A DNA stretch of 64,000 bases from Woeseiaceae bacterium. GTDB taxonomy: Bacteria > Pseudomonadota > Gammaproteobacteria > Steroidobacterales > Woeseiaceae. Location of the stretch: assembly GCA_028277185.1 (NCBI GenBank), contig JANQGQ010000012.1, forward strand, positions 372,001-436,000, given 5' to 3'. Every line of letters starts with the position of its first letter. Position 1 is the stretch's first letter. A program made the position numbers and the translations under genes. The notes under the pieces were generated by a model. The model ran no database searches. It saw only the letters and a program-made list of their open reading frames with translations, and was not told the origin of the DNA. Below are positions 1 through 8,714 of the stretch, in pieces.

Positions 1-46
1 CGCCTGCCACGGCGAGCAGGACGGCAGTTATCAGTAGTCTTGTCAT
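1..46 (-). CDS. Partial CDS, signal-peptide N-terminus only
   Basis: Only the first 15 codons are in the window. They read MTRLLITAVLLAVAG, a typical start of a Sec signal peptide (basic n-region, hydrophobic core), so the product is probably exported. The start ATG is 8 bp after the stop of the upstream hydrolase gene, and an AGGTGA ribosome-binding site overlaps that stop, so the two genes are probably co-transcribed. Nothing can be said about function. Confidence 0.6.
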   Translation of the reverse strand, partial: MTRLLITAVLLAVAG

Positions 47-54
47 TCTCGAAA

Positions 55-1035
55 TCACCTCATGGGGGACCGGTTCAGGTCTTCGCTCAACTGCGACGCG
101 ACCAGCGGCGCCGCGCCGACGGCCATCTGGGCATTGCTGTGTTCGGCGCCTTCGATCAGCGCCACTTTCCAGCGTACCGGCGTGCCGAGTACGCTGCCAA
201 GGGCCTGCGCCCGTTCGACGAAATGCAGTCCGCGTGCCAGACGGTGGCTCCCCTGAGCAAGCGCCTCCGGCGTGCGGCGCAGGCTGGGGTGTTCGGGATC
301 CGAGTCGTTCGTGCCGAGCAGGATCGTGACGTCCTTGCCGAAGGCGGCGGTCACATTCGCAAGCGGCAACAAGCCGCCGTCGATGCCGTAAGGATACGCG
401 ACCCCCGGCTCCGGCAGCGTGTACCAGCCGGCGTTGGCGGGAAGAAAGCGAAGCACGGGCGCGTCGGGCATGTACATGAGATAGCGGTGCACGAACTGTC
501 CGCCCGCGGAATGGCCGTACAGCGTGAAGCCCGCCTGACGGCTGTCGAGCAGCTGCCGCACGCGTTCGAACAGCGGTTCGATCGCGGCAAACGACCAGAG
601 CATTGGCGGCCGTTCGCCGCTCCCTTCGTCAGTGACCACGTGGCCGAGGTTGTATCCGGCCGCGCCGTCGAAATCGCGGCGGCCGAACTCGGGCACGACG
701 ACGACGAGCCCATGCTCCGCCGCCGGTCCGACCCATTCGTCGCGATAGCGGTCGGCATCCCGGCCCGTGCCGTGCATGACGATGACGATGGGCGCGGTCT
801 CGCGGTCGACGCCCGGCGGCAGGTAGGTCCAGACCGGCAGCTCCGGCCCTGCCCAGCCTTCGAACGTGAACAGCCCGGGGCCTCCGGCCAGCGCATCTTC
901 CGCGGAGGTGGGGGCGATGCCGGCCAGCTCCGCGCGGCTGACGGGCGGCCGCTCGCACGCAGCCAGGACGAGCGCCATCGCGACGATTGCGATGACCGGG
1001 ACAATCGAGACGCACGAGGTCGGCAGACGTTTCAT
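55..1035 (-). CDS. Alpha/beta hydrolase lipoprotein (esterase/depolymerase-like)
   Basis: About 326 residues. The N-terminus is a lipoprotein signal peptide with lipobox LVLAAC near residue 25, so the enzyme is probably anchored in the envelope. A nucleophile elbow GHSAGG near residue 174 and an earlier VIVMHGTGRD strand-loop (oxyanion region) mark an alpha/beta hydrolase; a late EGAEHSN segment may supply the catalytic His. Overall it resembles PHB-depolymerase/feruloyl-esterase-like hydrolases, but the substrate is unknown. The chosen ATG has AGGAGAGG upstream and gives an intact signal peptide; a start 36 bp earlier would add a non-signal extension. It lies between the TonB-dependent receptor and a second exported protein on the same strand, so it may process a ligand taken up by the receptor (inference). 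Confidence 0.85.
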   Translation of the reverse strand: MKRLPTSCVSIVPVIAIVAMALVLAACERPPVSRAELAGIAPTSAEDALAGGPGLFTFEGWAGPELPVWTYLPPGVDRETAPIVIVMHGTGRDADRYRDEWVGPAAEHGLVVVVPEFGRRDFDGAAGYNLGHVVTDEGSGERPPMLWSFAAIEPLFERVRQLLDSRQAGFTLYGHSAGGQFVHRYLMYMPDAPVLRFLPANAGWYTLPEPGVAYPYGIDGGLLPLANVTAAFGKDVTILLGTNDSDPEHPSLRRTPEALAQGSHRLARGLHFVERAQALGSVLGTPVRWKVALIEGAEHSNAQMAVGAAPLVASQLSEDLNRSPMR

Positions 1036-1119
1036 CAGGGACTTCCCTCTCCTGAGCCAGGCGCGCAGCATACCGCAAGCCGGCGGAAGCTCCGCCGGCA
1101 GCGGACGGTTTCCCGCCGG

Positions 1120-4100
1120 TCAGAACTGGACGCGCGCCTGCACGTAGAACTCGCGGCTGCGCACGTTGTGTACGGACGTTTCGAAGCCCAGCGACTCGTC
1201 GGCAAGCGGCGGCGCTTCGTCGGTCAGGTTGTTGACGCCGAAGCGAAGCCGGGACTCGGTCCCGCCGAAGGTATCGAATCGGTAGTCGACGAAGCCGTTG
1301 AGGCGTGTCCAGCTGCCGACCTCGAACAGATCGTCCTCACCGTCGCCGTCCACGTCGACATTGTCGGCGCTCGTGTCCGTGAAGCCGGAGACATAGCGAT
1401 AGACCAGGCCGGCGCCGAAGTCGCCCCGGCGCCACAGCAGATTGGCCGTGGCGCGGTCTTCGGGATCGCCGTTGATGCCGATCTGATCGATCGCCAGTGC
1501 GTCGAACTCGCCCTCGAAGCGCGGGTCGCTCGTCAGTGCGGCAAGCTCTTCGTTGCGGAACACGTCGAGCTTCTCGATTCGCGTGAACTCCAGCCGGAAG
1601 TCGAAATTCCCGAGCGTGCCCGTGTCCAGTTCGCCGTGGATGCTGAAATCCCAGCCCTCCGCTTCCTGGCGGTCGAGGTTGATGAAGCGGTTGTTGACGA
1701 ACAGTACCTGACCGGCAACGGGTACCTGTGCATCCGGATTGGCGGTGTTGTACTCGGCGAACAGCAGTTCTTCTTCGGGCGTGACGGGCGCCCGAACGAC
1801 GTCGGGATTGCTGCCGCCGTCAGCGCGGCGGACAAAGTCGAGCGCCAGGTTCTCCTGGACGCCGAAGTCGTCGATTACGCCGGTTTGCTCGAAGCGCCAG
1901 AAGTCGATCGACACGGCAAGCCGCGGCAACCAGCTCTGGTCGGCCCAGTCGCCCGCCTGCAAGGTCAGGCCGACAACCGTCGTTTCGGTGTCTTCCGGCT
2001 CCAGTTCGGGATTGGAGATGCGTACCGAGCGGAGGTTGGCGTCGCCCGTGTCTTCCGGGTTGCCGATCGCGTTCTCGCGGACGAAATCGACGAAGCCGTC
2101 GTCCACGCGGCTCGTGTCCCCGCGATTGAGCTGGATGAGATTCGGCGCGCGGAAGCCTTCGGAGTAGGCGGCGCGCAGGTTGACGACCTCCGTCGGGAAC
2201 CAGGACAACGCGATCTTCGGCGCTACGACCGAGTCGGAGATGTCGTCGAAATACTCGCCACGCACGGCGAGCTGCAGGATGACTTCGTTCGTGAACACGC
2301 CGCTGCTTGCGGCGCGCAGCGGCACGAGCGCCTCGCCGAATGCCGCGTAGACGTTCCGGTGAGCGGAGGAGTCCTCGGTCGGCGAGATGCCGACGATGTC
2401 CGACACGCCGCTGCCGTTGCCGTCGAACTGGATCGTGCCGTCGATACGCGCATCGCGATCCTCGCTGTAGCCTTCGATGCGGTAGTCGATCCCAAACGCG
2501 GCGCCTACGCTGCCGGCCCAGTTCTCGAACACGGATTCGTTGCTGGCGCGCAGATCGGCCGTGAACAGGTAGGTCTCACCGACGCCGACCACCGGTACCT
2601 CGAGTGCCTGTAGCGCCGCGGCCGAATTGGCGTTCGAGCCGAACGGGTTCAGCGCATCCGGCGTCGAGCGCGCCAGCGCTTCGGTGAGCCGTGTTTTCGA
2701 GATCCGGTTTTCGCGGTCGGTCGTCTCGTTCTCGCTGTAGCCAACGGCGCTCTCCCAGTCCCAGCCGCGGTAGTCGCCGCGCAGTCCGGCCAGCACGCGA
2801 TAGGTCCACGACTCCGTCTCTATGACGCGCGGGCCGGCCGACTGCGGCCGCCAGTTGCGAATCAGGAGATCGTAGCCCTCGTCGGGTACGTCGCCGTCCT
2901 CCAGGCCCGCGAGCCGGTTCGGCGCGCCGACCGGACCGAACGGATTGTAGTAGTTGCTGGCAGGTACGATGATGAAGTCCGACGTGCTGAGCGGGCTGGT
3001 GGCCCGCTGGGCCGTGGTCTCCGACCGGTACCAGAGTACGTCGCCGAAGGCCTGCATGCCGTTGGCGAAGTCGTGCTCGAGCAGCGTATAGAAGTTATAG
3101 CGATCCGCTTCGGAGAGCAGCTGTCGGCCGCGTGCCGTTGCGGGGTCCACCGCAATGCCGAATCCCTCGCCGAAGCTGTCCACCGGCTGCAGGCCGTTGA
3201 AGTCGTAGCGCAGCGTCGTCGGTACGCTGTTTTCGCCGATGCACATCGCGCCATCGACGGTCGCGCCGATGTCGACGCGCGACGCGGACGTGAAGTCGCA
3301 GGGCTGAACGTGAAAGCGGCCGCCGCTGGTCAGGTCGGCGTCGTCGAGGCCCAGCCCCGCAGCGAACGCGCCGTCGAGATCGACGTTCTCGTCCTCGAAA
3401 ATACCGAGCTCGCGGTCGAACGAGCTCACGACCTCGAAGGTGCCGAACGGCGAGTTGCTCGAGGTGTTGCGGAAGTCGGTGCTCCCGGCCCACGGCGAAT
3501 CGCCGAGGAAGGCGCGCTTGTCGACGCTGTTGAACTGATTGCCGAGCTCGTTGGCGAACAAGCCGTCCCGCTGGTAGAACGAAGCGACTACCACGGCCCG
3601 GCTGCGGCCCTCGTTGAAGCTGAGTCCGGTGGCGACGTCGAGGTCGAACTCGTCGTTGCCCGTGCCTTCGAGCCGGTCGAAGCGGGCGGTGATCCGCGTG
3701 TCGTCGAAGTCGGTCGACAGAATCGTGTTGACGACGCCCGCGGTGGCGTCCGCGCCGTACAGTGCGGAGGCCCCGTCGCGCAGCACCTCGATACGGTTAA
3801 TGGCTGCGGCCGGAAATGCGTTGACGTTGGTAATCGAGCGCGGCACGGCGCCGATGTCCTGATTGATCCCGTGAGCGGTGATGCGGCGGCCGTTCAAAAG
3901 GATCAGCGTGTTGCCCGTGCCGAGGCCGCGCAGGTTCACCGTGGCGACGTCCCCACGTGCGTCGTTGGGCCCGTCCGACGACTCGTTGAACTCGAACGAG
4001 CCGGCCTGGGGCAGGTTGGCGAGTATGTCCCCGGTGCTGCTCTCGCCGAGCGCGCTGATCTCTTCCGCCGACAGCGTCGTGATCGCGATCGCGCCGCTGT

Positions 4101-4251
4101 CCGACGCACCGGCAATGCGGCTGCCCGTAACGACGATCTGCTCGATCGTTTCTTCTTCGTCGTCCTGGCGTTCCTCCTGAGCAAGCGCGAGCCACGACCA
4201 GCCGAGCGCGGTCGTCGCCGACACGCAGGAAAGCACGGTCTTGAATGTCAT
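1120..4251 (-). CDS. TonB-dependent outer-membrane receptor
   Basis: 1043 residues. The signal peptide ends near residue 24 (ALA-Q). A TonB-box-like stretch ETIEQIVVTGSRI follows, then the plug domain with LNGRRI and the hallmark IEVLRDGASALYGADA segment, then a long beta-barrel with EGFRAPNL and a terminal aromatic residue (VQF) typical of Bam substrates. It would import a ligand across the outer membrane using TonB-ExbBD energy. The subfamily matches large receptors often linked with peptide or oligosaccharide uptake; the ligand is unknown. It is divergent from a MarR gene, and an AT-rich dyad lies between them, so MarR control is likely. It is closely similar in architecture to the second receptor near 22-24 kb. 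Confidence 0.95.
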   Translation of the reverse strand: MTFKTVLSCVSATTALGWSWLALAQEERQDDEEETIEQIVVTGSRIAGASDSGAIAITTLSAEEISALGESSTGDILANLPQAGSFEFNESSDGPNDARGDVATVNLRGLGTGNTLILLNGRRITAHGINQDIGAVPRSITNVNAFPAAAINRIEVLRDGASALYGADATAGVVNTILSTDFDDTRITARFDRLEGTGNDEFDLDVATGLSFNEGRSRAVVVASFYQRDGLFANELGNQFNSVDKRAFLGDSPWAGSTDFRNTSSNSPFGTFEVVSSFDRELGIFEDENVDLDGAFAAGLGLDDADLTSGGRFHVQPCDFTSASRVDIGATVDGAMCIGENSVPTTLRYDFNGLQPVDSFGEGFGIAVDPATARGRQLLSEADRYNFYTLLEHDFANGMQAFGDVLWYRSETTAQRATSPLSTSDFIIVPASNYYNPFGPVGAPNRLAGLEDGDVPDEGYDLLIRNWRPQSAGPRVIETESWTYRVLAGLRGDYRGWDWESAVGYSENETTDRENRISKTRLTEALARSTPDALNPFGSNANSAAALQALEVPVVGVGETYLFTADLRASNESVFENWAGSVGAAFGIDYRIEGYSEDRDARIDGTIQFDGNGSGVSDIVGISPTEDSSAHRNVYAAFGEALVPLRAASSGVFTNEVILQLAVRGEYFDDISDSVVAPKIALSWFPTEVVNLRAAYSEGFRAPNLIQLNRGDTSRVDDGFVDFVRENAIGNPEDTGDANLRSVRISNPELEPEDTETTVVGLTLQAGDWADQSWLPRLAVSIDFWRFEQTGVIDDFGVQENLALDFVRRADGGSNPDVVRAPVTPEEELLFAEYNTANPDAQVPVAGQVLFVNNRFINLDRQEAEGWDFSIHGELDTGTLGNFDFRLEFTRIEKLDVFRNEELAALTSDPRFEGEFDALAIDQIGINGDPEDRATANLLWRRGDFGAGLVYRYVSGFTDTSADNVDVDGDGEDDLFEVGSWTRLNGFVDYRFDTFGGTESRLRFGVNNLTDEAPPLADESLGFETSVHNVRSREFYVQARVQF

Positions 4252-4292
4252 TGTTCTCTCCGATCCCCCGAATCGTCTATCGACTATACATT

Positions 4293-4325
4293 TATCTTAA
4301 TATAAAGAAAAATAATATTAAGATA
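4293..4325. promoter_or_regulatory. AT-rich inverted repeat, candidate MarR operator
   Basis: TATCTTAATAT and its exact reverse complement ATATTAAGATA are 11 nt apart in the 143-bp gap between the receptor and the MarR gene. The gap is very A+T-rich compared with the surrounding DNA and should carry the promoters of both genes. MarR dimers usually bind palindromes with an ATCTT/AAGAT-like half-site, which fits. The binding itself is inference. Confidence 0.5.
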
Positions 4326-4394
4326 TTAGTTGTTTATGTAACACTCCCTGCCCGGCGCAAGGTAGGCTTCGAAAAAAAAGGAGGTGGAACTTTC

Positions 4395-4898
4395 ATGGAC
4401 CGAATCGACAGGCTTGTGAGCGAGTGGCAGGCGGAGGCACCGGAGTTCGACGTTTCGGCCATGGAAATCGTTGGCCGCGTCGTCGTGCTCGGGCAGTTTC
4501 TCGAGGCGCGCGTCAATACCCTGCTGAAGCCGATTGGGCTCAGTTACACGGACTTCGACGTGCTGGCGACCCTGATGCGTTCCGGCAAGCCGTACGCGCT
4601 CACGCCCACCGCGTTGAGGCGCTCGGTACTGATCACGTCCGGTGCCATGACGGCGGCCCTCGACCGGCTCGAGACCGGCGGACTGATCGTGCGTCAGCCG
4701 AATCCGGACGATCGGCGCAGTCTTACCGCGCGGTTGACCAAGGACGGCCGCCGGCTCGCCCGCAAAGCGGCACGGATTCGCTTCGCGGATGCCGCTGAGA
4801 GTATTGCGCAGCTATCCGCAGTCGATCGGACTCAGCTGGCGTCTTTGCTGCGCCTGCTGTTGGCAGAGCCCGCGCTCGACGAGACCGGGTCATACTAA
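4395..4898 (+). CDS. MarR-family transcriptional regulator
   Basis: 167 residues. After an N-terminal helix region, the winged-helix domain spans about residues 55-130, with a recognition-helix region (LRRSVLITSGAMTAALDRLE) and a wing with the conserved NPDDRRSLTARLTKDGRRL pattern of MarR proteins. The start is the ATG preceded by a strong AGGAGGTGG ribosome-binding site; a longer reading frame upstream runs through the AT-rich promoter region and is rejected. It is divergent from the TonB-dependent receptor and probably represses it and itself through the dyad in between. The effector ligand is unknown. Confidence 0.93.
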   Translation: MDRIDRLVSEWQAEAPEFDVSAMEIVGRVVVLGQFLEARVNTLLKPIGLSYTDFDVLATLMRSGKPYALTPTALRRSVLITSGAMTAALDRLETGGLIVRQPNPDDRRSLTARLTKDGRRLARKAARIRFADAAESIAQLSAVDRTQLASLLRLLLAEPALDETGSY

Positions 4899-4957
4899 AC
4901 TTCGTGTTGCGTCACGTTACGAGTCGGGCTTGTGCACCGTCGTTAGCCAGCTTCGAC

Positions 4958-4981
4958 GTTGCTCGCAGGTTTTCGAGCAAC
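4958..4981. terminator. Hairpin between convergent genes
   Basis: A perfect 8-bp stem (GTTGCTCG/CGAGCAAC) with an 8-nt loop lies between the convergent MarR and HicA-like genes. There is no clear T-run on either side, so it is a terminator-like hairpin rather than a canonical intrinsic terminator. Confidence 0.4.
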
Positions 4982-5016
4982 ATGGGATGATTTTGTGTCT
5001 GGAAGCTACATAATGT

Positions 5017-5322
5017 CTACTGATCTAAGTCTTCTGGTTCGATGTATCCTGCCTCCAGAAGAAGCTCGTTATAGTGATCTGCGGACATCGGGCAGTTTAC
5101 CAGGTCTCGAACATCTTTCATTGAGGAAAGAAGAAGTTGACGTTTCATACTTCTTACTATGTCGTTACCAACTTCCTTTGAACTGGCGCCATGCGACACG
5201 TAAGTATAGGCGCCAGTACGTTTACCTGAGATTTCGTGGTGAAGGTATATGTGATGCTCGTGTTTCTCAACGAACCCTTTCTTTTTTAAACTCTTTCGAA
5301 CATCACGAAACTTGAACGGCAT
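5017..5322 (-). CDS. HicA-like small protein (putative toxin / RNA-binding fold)
   Basis: 101 residues. The N-terminal half (FRDVRKSLKKKGF, then HHIYLHHE, then YVSHGASSKEVGNDIVRSM) follows the order of the HicA/YcfA mRNA-interferase fold: a KGF helix end, a His-rich strand, an SHG-containing loop and a closing helix. The C-terminal 35 residues (from about LLSSMKDVRDL) are extra compared with the usual 60-80-residue HicA. It starts 3 bp after the stop of a HicB-like gene. HicBA pairs are toxin-antitoxin modules; whether this member is an active RNase is not shown. Base composition is clearly lower in G+C than the neighbours, a sign of transfer. Confidence 0.65.
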   Translation of the reverse strand: MPFKFRDVRKSLKKKGFVEKHEHHIYLHHEISGKRTGAYTYVSHGASSKEVGNDIVRSMKRQLLLSSMKDVRDLVNCPMSADHYNELLLEAGYIEPEDLDQ

Positions 5323-5325
5323 ACT

Positions 5326-5715
5326 TCAACACTGTTCAGTGAAGTGGTCGATATAGAGTTGTCGGATCCTCGCCGCCTTACCCAAAACATCCGACTGGGA
5401 CAGTGCAACATAGTCTTTGTAGAAGTCGAGTACTTGAGTATTCAAATCAACCAATGCTTCCTCGATGGTACGGCCTGAAGCAAAAACATGAAGCCGATCG
5501 CATTCGGCAAAGCAGCCGTCTTCTTCGACACTTATCTCAAGCTGAACTGGACGGTCGCACTGTATTCGGCGCCCATGCGCCTCAAAGCACCAAACGGGAA
5601 TCCTAAAAGAGTCGGAAAGACAGATATCAACACTACTGTCGTCGCTTCTTGGCTGCTGCAGCTCCCAACCCTTTTCATGAAATCGATCATGAACTAGCTC
5701 CCTGGCCGAACTCAT
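5326..5715 (-). CDS. HicB-like antitoxin-type protein
   Basis: 129 residues. The central part, LEISVEEDGCFAECDRL followed by GRTIEEALVDLNTQVLDFY, matches the HicB half-site pattern (edg-aec strand pair, then G-T-EEA helix). The N-terminal 45 residues and the C-terminal helix (GKAARIRQLYIDHF) are not typical, and no helix-turn-helix or ribbon-helix-helix is obvious. The start codon overlaps the stop of the TIGR04255 gene by 4 bp (ATGA), implying translational coupling. It would neutralise or position the HicA-like product (inference from the family). A+T-rich compared with the surroundings. Confidence 0.6.
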   Translation of the reverse strand: MSSARELVHDRFHEKGWELQQPRSDDSSVDICLSDSFRIPVWCFEAHGRRIQCDRPVQLEISVEEDGCFAECDRLHVFASGRTIEEALVDLNTQVLDFYKDYVALSQSDVLGKAARIRQLYIDHFTEQC

Positions 5716-6515
5716 AACGTTTCTCCACGAAGGTACTTGCGATAGTCTGATGTGATTATCTCGTCGAATAGCTGCCTATTGTGCCGTCTGGCACGATGGA
5801 TATATGTGAGGTAGTCCTTAAATTCCATATCTTGAGCATCGCAACCGAAATCGATGTCTAGTAGCAATGCCTCTTGCTCAAAACCTTGTCCGGACTTCTT
5901 AGCTACGGTCGCCAACCGAAATATCGCAGTTCCACCGTCTTGTTGGGTCTCGACTCTGATGTCGAAGACCTTTGGGGCATCCAGCGCGTTGTGCGGGAGT
6001 AGTAGATCAGCCTTGAGAATCCGCTTAATGGGAACCAATCCGCTCTCACGCGCGAATGGGATCAAATTGATGTATCGCCAACCAACTCTGTTTACGAGTC
6101 GAATGCCTGGAAAAACCTGCCGAAAGATGTCCGTGATCCTCTGCATTTCGATCAGGAACGCTTCGTGGCCGGGATACTTAGTATCGGAGTACCCGAGACT
6201 GTTTAGAGCTACAGCTACGCGACGGGTTCCGGACGCTGAGCAAAAACGATAGTGCTGAAGAGCTGGAGCGGCATCAGCATCTACTTTGGGTACTCGAATC
6301 TGCGGATACTCTTCGCGAATCTGCTCCCAAAAGAGATGTCGATTGCACTCAACCGCCATTTCGCCCGGGAAGCGAATCTCGCAAGCGACATCGTCAAGAG
6401 GCGAATTAGGGTAAATCTCTGGGTCGTCGTTCGGCATCAGTAACGTGTTGCCGCACCGCGAATTTCTACTCAGTATATTGGGCCTTTGGCCTCCACGTAA
6501 AGGTGGATTCCTCAT
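5712..6515 (-). CDS. TIGR04255 family protein
   Basis: 267 residues. The features I recognise from the sporadically distributed TIGR04255 family are the N-terminal PLDDVACEIRFPG motif, a central VNRVGWRYINLI strand, LLLDIDFGC, and the C-terminal HRARRHNRQLFDEIITSDYRKYL. The family has no established activity. The start used has AAGGA 5 nt upstream; an internal ATG 78 bp downstream starts closer to the conserved core and is an alternative. It is the first gene of a three-gene operon with overlapping or nearly touching HicB-like and HicA-like genes. The low G+C of all three suggests they moved together. Confidence 0.8.
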   Translation of the reverse strand: MRNPPLRGGQRPNILSRNSRCGNTLLMPNDDPEIYPNSPLDDVACEIRFPGEMAVECNRHLFWEQIREEYPQIRVPKVDADAAPALQHYRFCSASGTRRVAVALNSLGYSDTKYPGHEAFLIEMQRITDIFRQVFPGIRLVNRVGWRYINLIPFARESGLVPIKRILKADLLLPHNALDAPKVFDIRVETQQDGGTAIFRLATVAKKSGQGFEQEALLLDIDFGCDAQDMEFKDYLTYIHRARRHNRQLFDEIITSDYRKYLRGETL

Positions 6516-6919
6516 GTTGTCCTTGTTTATAGATAACTTACCCGTATTCTGTCGATGATCCGCTTCGTCATCTTAAAAGTGGCAACCGGCGCGTCCATCA
6601 GGCGGGTACGGTAGTGGTGGGGTTTCTGTCCGCTTCCGTCGCGCTGGCGGCGCCGGGGTGACACCAAGCGATTGCTGTTGGCGTTCGGCTATGCGGCGGC
6701 TCCGCCCCCCGGGGTGCGATCCCGGATAGGCCTATGAAGACATTCCGACTCAAAATCGATCCGAATGATGCGCACGATTGTTCGATGATCGAGTGGTTTT
6801 TGTTCTCTCACTGCGCGAAGGCAATGAACCCGGGGTTTCGGGAGATCTCGAGAATTCTCATGACCAACGACCGCCGCGCAGCGAAGCGCGGCGGCCGCCG
6901 GTTTCGTGCGGCTATGACC
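6516..6919. other. Intergenic stretch without a supported gene
   Basis: About 400 bp between the TIGR04255 operon and the DUF4397 gene. The left end is A+T-rich and should carry the promoter of the TIGR04255 operon; the rest returns to high G+C with short inverted repeats. Possible reading frames here have no recognisable motif and no good ribosome-binding site. It may mark the edge of the transferred segment. Confidence 0.4.
6871..6894 (-). terminator. GC-rich hairpin downstream of the DUF4397 gene
   Basis: A perfect 9-bp stem (CCGCCGCGC/GCGCGGCGG) with a 6-nt loop begins 25 bp past the stop codon of the DUF4397 lipoprotein gene. It lacks a T-run, so termination is likely but not certain. 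Confidence 0.4.
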
Positions 6920-8491
6920 TCAACACGCGGGCAGCGCGTTGTAGTCGATAACGATGAGCTGCGGCAAGGTGCCCTCGCTGCCGTCGGTCTGCGGATCGCG
7001 GGCGATGACGTCGAGCACGTCGCCTCCTGCAAGCGCGAGATCCTGGACCTCGATGGCGACGATCGACTTGTCGCCGGCCGGTGTGACGTAGACGTCATAG
7101 GTGCCCGGCGCGACCGGCGTGATGCCCGAATCGGCGGTGAAGGGAACGTCGCCGAACGTGGGCGTTACCGACGCATCGTTCAGGTCGGTGCCGTCAGCCA
7201 GCAGGAAGATGTCGACGTTGCCCGTGCTCGGCGAGCTGTGGACGACGCGCAGCTTCGCTTCGGTGATGACCGGGCGCGTGTCGTTGGCCAGCGGTACAGC
7301 CTGGATCGCCGGTGTGCCGGCTGCCAGAAAGCCCGTGACGATTGCCGTGGCTTCGGCCGCGGGAACTACGCTGAGGTCGAACGCCAGCGCGACGGTCGCC
7401 GGATCGCCCGTCGGCGTTACGCTCAGCGTATAGTCGGCCGGCGCGGGAACTGCCGGGATCTCGCAGAACTGAGTGAACTCAACGTTCTCTGCAAGCAATA
7501 GCGCTTCGTTGGCCGCGGTCGCCTGGTCGTCGGCGAGCACGTCCACAGCCGGCGCGTCGGGCGACGCGTGCACGGCCACGGCGGAAGCCGGCGTATTGGT
7601 GTCGAGCAGCGGCGCGGCGGCCGTGCCGTCAAGCACGACGAGCTGGATCGGCGTCGTGCCGGTGCCCGTGTTCTCGATGGCGGCGATCAACAGGTCGGCG
7701 TCGGCGGCAAGCGGGATCTCGCCCGAGTCGAAGACGACCGTCGCCGGATCACCGGCAAGCGTCACGCGGATCTGGTAGTTGCCGGCAAGCACTTCCACGC
7801 GGCCCGTGGAATCCTCGAACGAGAGAGGCGCCTCGTTGACAGGAGCGCTGGCCGCCAGGTCGGCACCGGCCGTCGTCACGAACACGTCGACCGGGGGGGC
7901 GTCCGGCGCGGCGTGCAGTACCTGGGCACGGAAGTTTCCGGGCGTGATCCGCTCTCCGGTTTCGTTCGCCAGGACGAGCGCAGCGATGGGGGCGGCGACG
8001 TCGCCGACCGCGACCACGGTGTAGTCGTTGCTGAACTCGAGGTCGAGCGTTTCGTCGATGACCACAGCGTTGCCGCCGGGAATGATGGCTTCGATCTGAA
8101 CCTGCGTCGTTTCCGTGACCGGCACGAAGCCCGAGCCTGCGCCGAAATCGACGTCGGTCAGCGCTGCCGCGCCGTTGACCAGGACGTTGACGGGCGGCGC
8201 GTCCGGCGAGGCGTGCAGCGCGCGAAGGTTCGGCGCGGTTTCGCATTCCAGCAGCTCGGTGGCAGTAACCTCGGTGTCGTCGAGTACGTCGTTGCGGTTC
8301 GTATCGAGGCCGCTGTCGAGCGCAATGCCGCCGCCGGCGCAGGTTGCATCGCCTTTGGGGATGTCACGTGTCGCGACGAGCGAATTGAGCCCGTCGGTAC
8401 CGTCAGCACCGTTGGTGCCGTCGTCGCCTTCGCAGGCGGCCAAAAAAATCACGCCGGCAATCGCCAGCCCGGTCTTTCGTATCGAGTTCAT
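6920..8491 (-). CDS. DUF4397-repeat lipoprotein
   Basis: About 523 residues. The lipobox FLAAC near residue 20 is followed by a GDDGTNGADGTDG linker and a segment with GLDTNRNDVLDDTEV, which looks like a calcium-binding-type acidic loop of the DUF7151 kind. Four DUF4397 modules follow, each opening with a variant of HASPDAPPVDV (LHASPDAPP, LHAAPDAPP, VHASPDAPA, VHSSPSTGN). DUF4397 modules are beta-sandwich surface domains of unknown ligand. The ATG with GGGAGC upstream gives an intact lipoprotein signal; a GTG 15 bp earlier is a weaker choice. Divergent from the M24 peptidase gene. Likely a cell-surface binding protein. Confidence 0.88.
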   Translation of the reverse strand: MNSIRKTGLAIAGVIFLAACEGDDGTNGADGTDGLNSLVATRDIPKGDATCAGGGIALDSGLDTNRNDVLDDTEVTATELLECETAPNLRALHASPDAPPVNVLVNGAAALTDVDFGAGSGFVPVTETTQVQIEAIIPGGNAVVIDETLDLEFSNDYTVVAVGDVAAPIAALVLANETGERITPGNFRAQVLHAAPDAPPVDVFVTTAGADLAASAPVNEAPLSFEDSTGRVEVLAGNYQIRVTLAGDPATVVFDSGEIPLAADADLLIAAIENTGTGTTPIQLVVLDGTAAAPLLDTNTPASAVAVHASPDAPAVDVLADDQATAANEALLLAENVEFTQFCEIPAVPAPADYTLSVTPTGDPATVALAFDLSVVPAAEATAIVTGFLAAGTPAIQAVPLANDTRPVITEAKLRVVHSSPSTGNVDIFLLADGTDLNDASVTPTFGDVPFTADSGITPVAPGTYDVYVTPAGDKSIVAIEVQDLALAGGDVLDVIARDPQTDGSEGTLPQLIVIDYNALPAC

Positions 8492-8571
8492 TGTGTTTGC
8501 TCCCACGAGAAATGACAGCGCAGAAGTCTACGAACGCAGCCAGTTTCCGAGTGTTTCGTTCTGTTTCTCAA

Positions 8572-8585
8572 TGTTTCACGAAACA
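8572..8585. promoter_or_regulatory. Short dyad in divergent promoter region
   Basis: TGTTTC-AC-GAAACA, a 6-bp dyad with a 2-nt spacer, lies between the divergent DUF4397 and M24 peptidase genes, near two further GTTTC repeats. It could be an operator; no regulator can be assigned. Confidence 0.3.
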
Positions 8586-8714
8586 AGTTGTTGCACTTAT
8601 CGAGGACAGCGCGAACACGCCGCCGAGGCCCGGAGGGCGGACCGCTTCGCGTTGAAAAACGCTCCCCCGGCGTTTCTAATGAGCGATCGAACGGCTGAAA
8701 AAACGGAAGAAGCG

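Noticed and set aside
40..2613. Long plus-strand open frame (857 codons) opposite the hydrolase and receptor genes
   Set aside because: It is an antisense shadow of high-GC genes on the minus strand: Arg/Ala/Val-rich sequence with no motif, covering two genes with clear domains.
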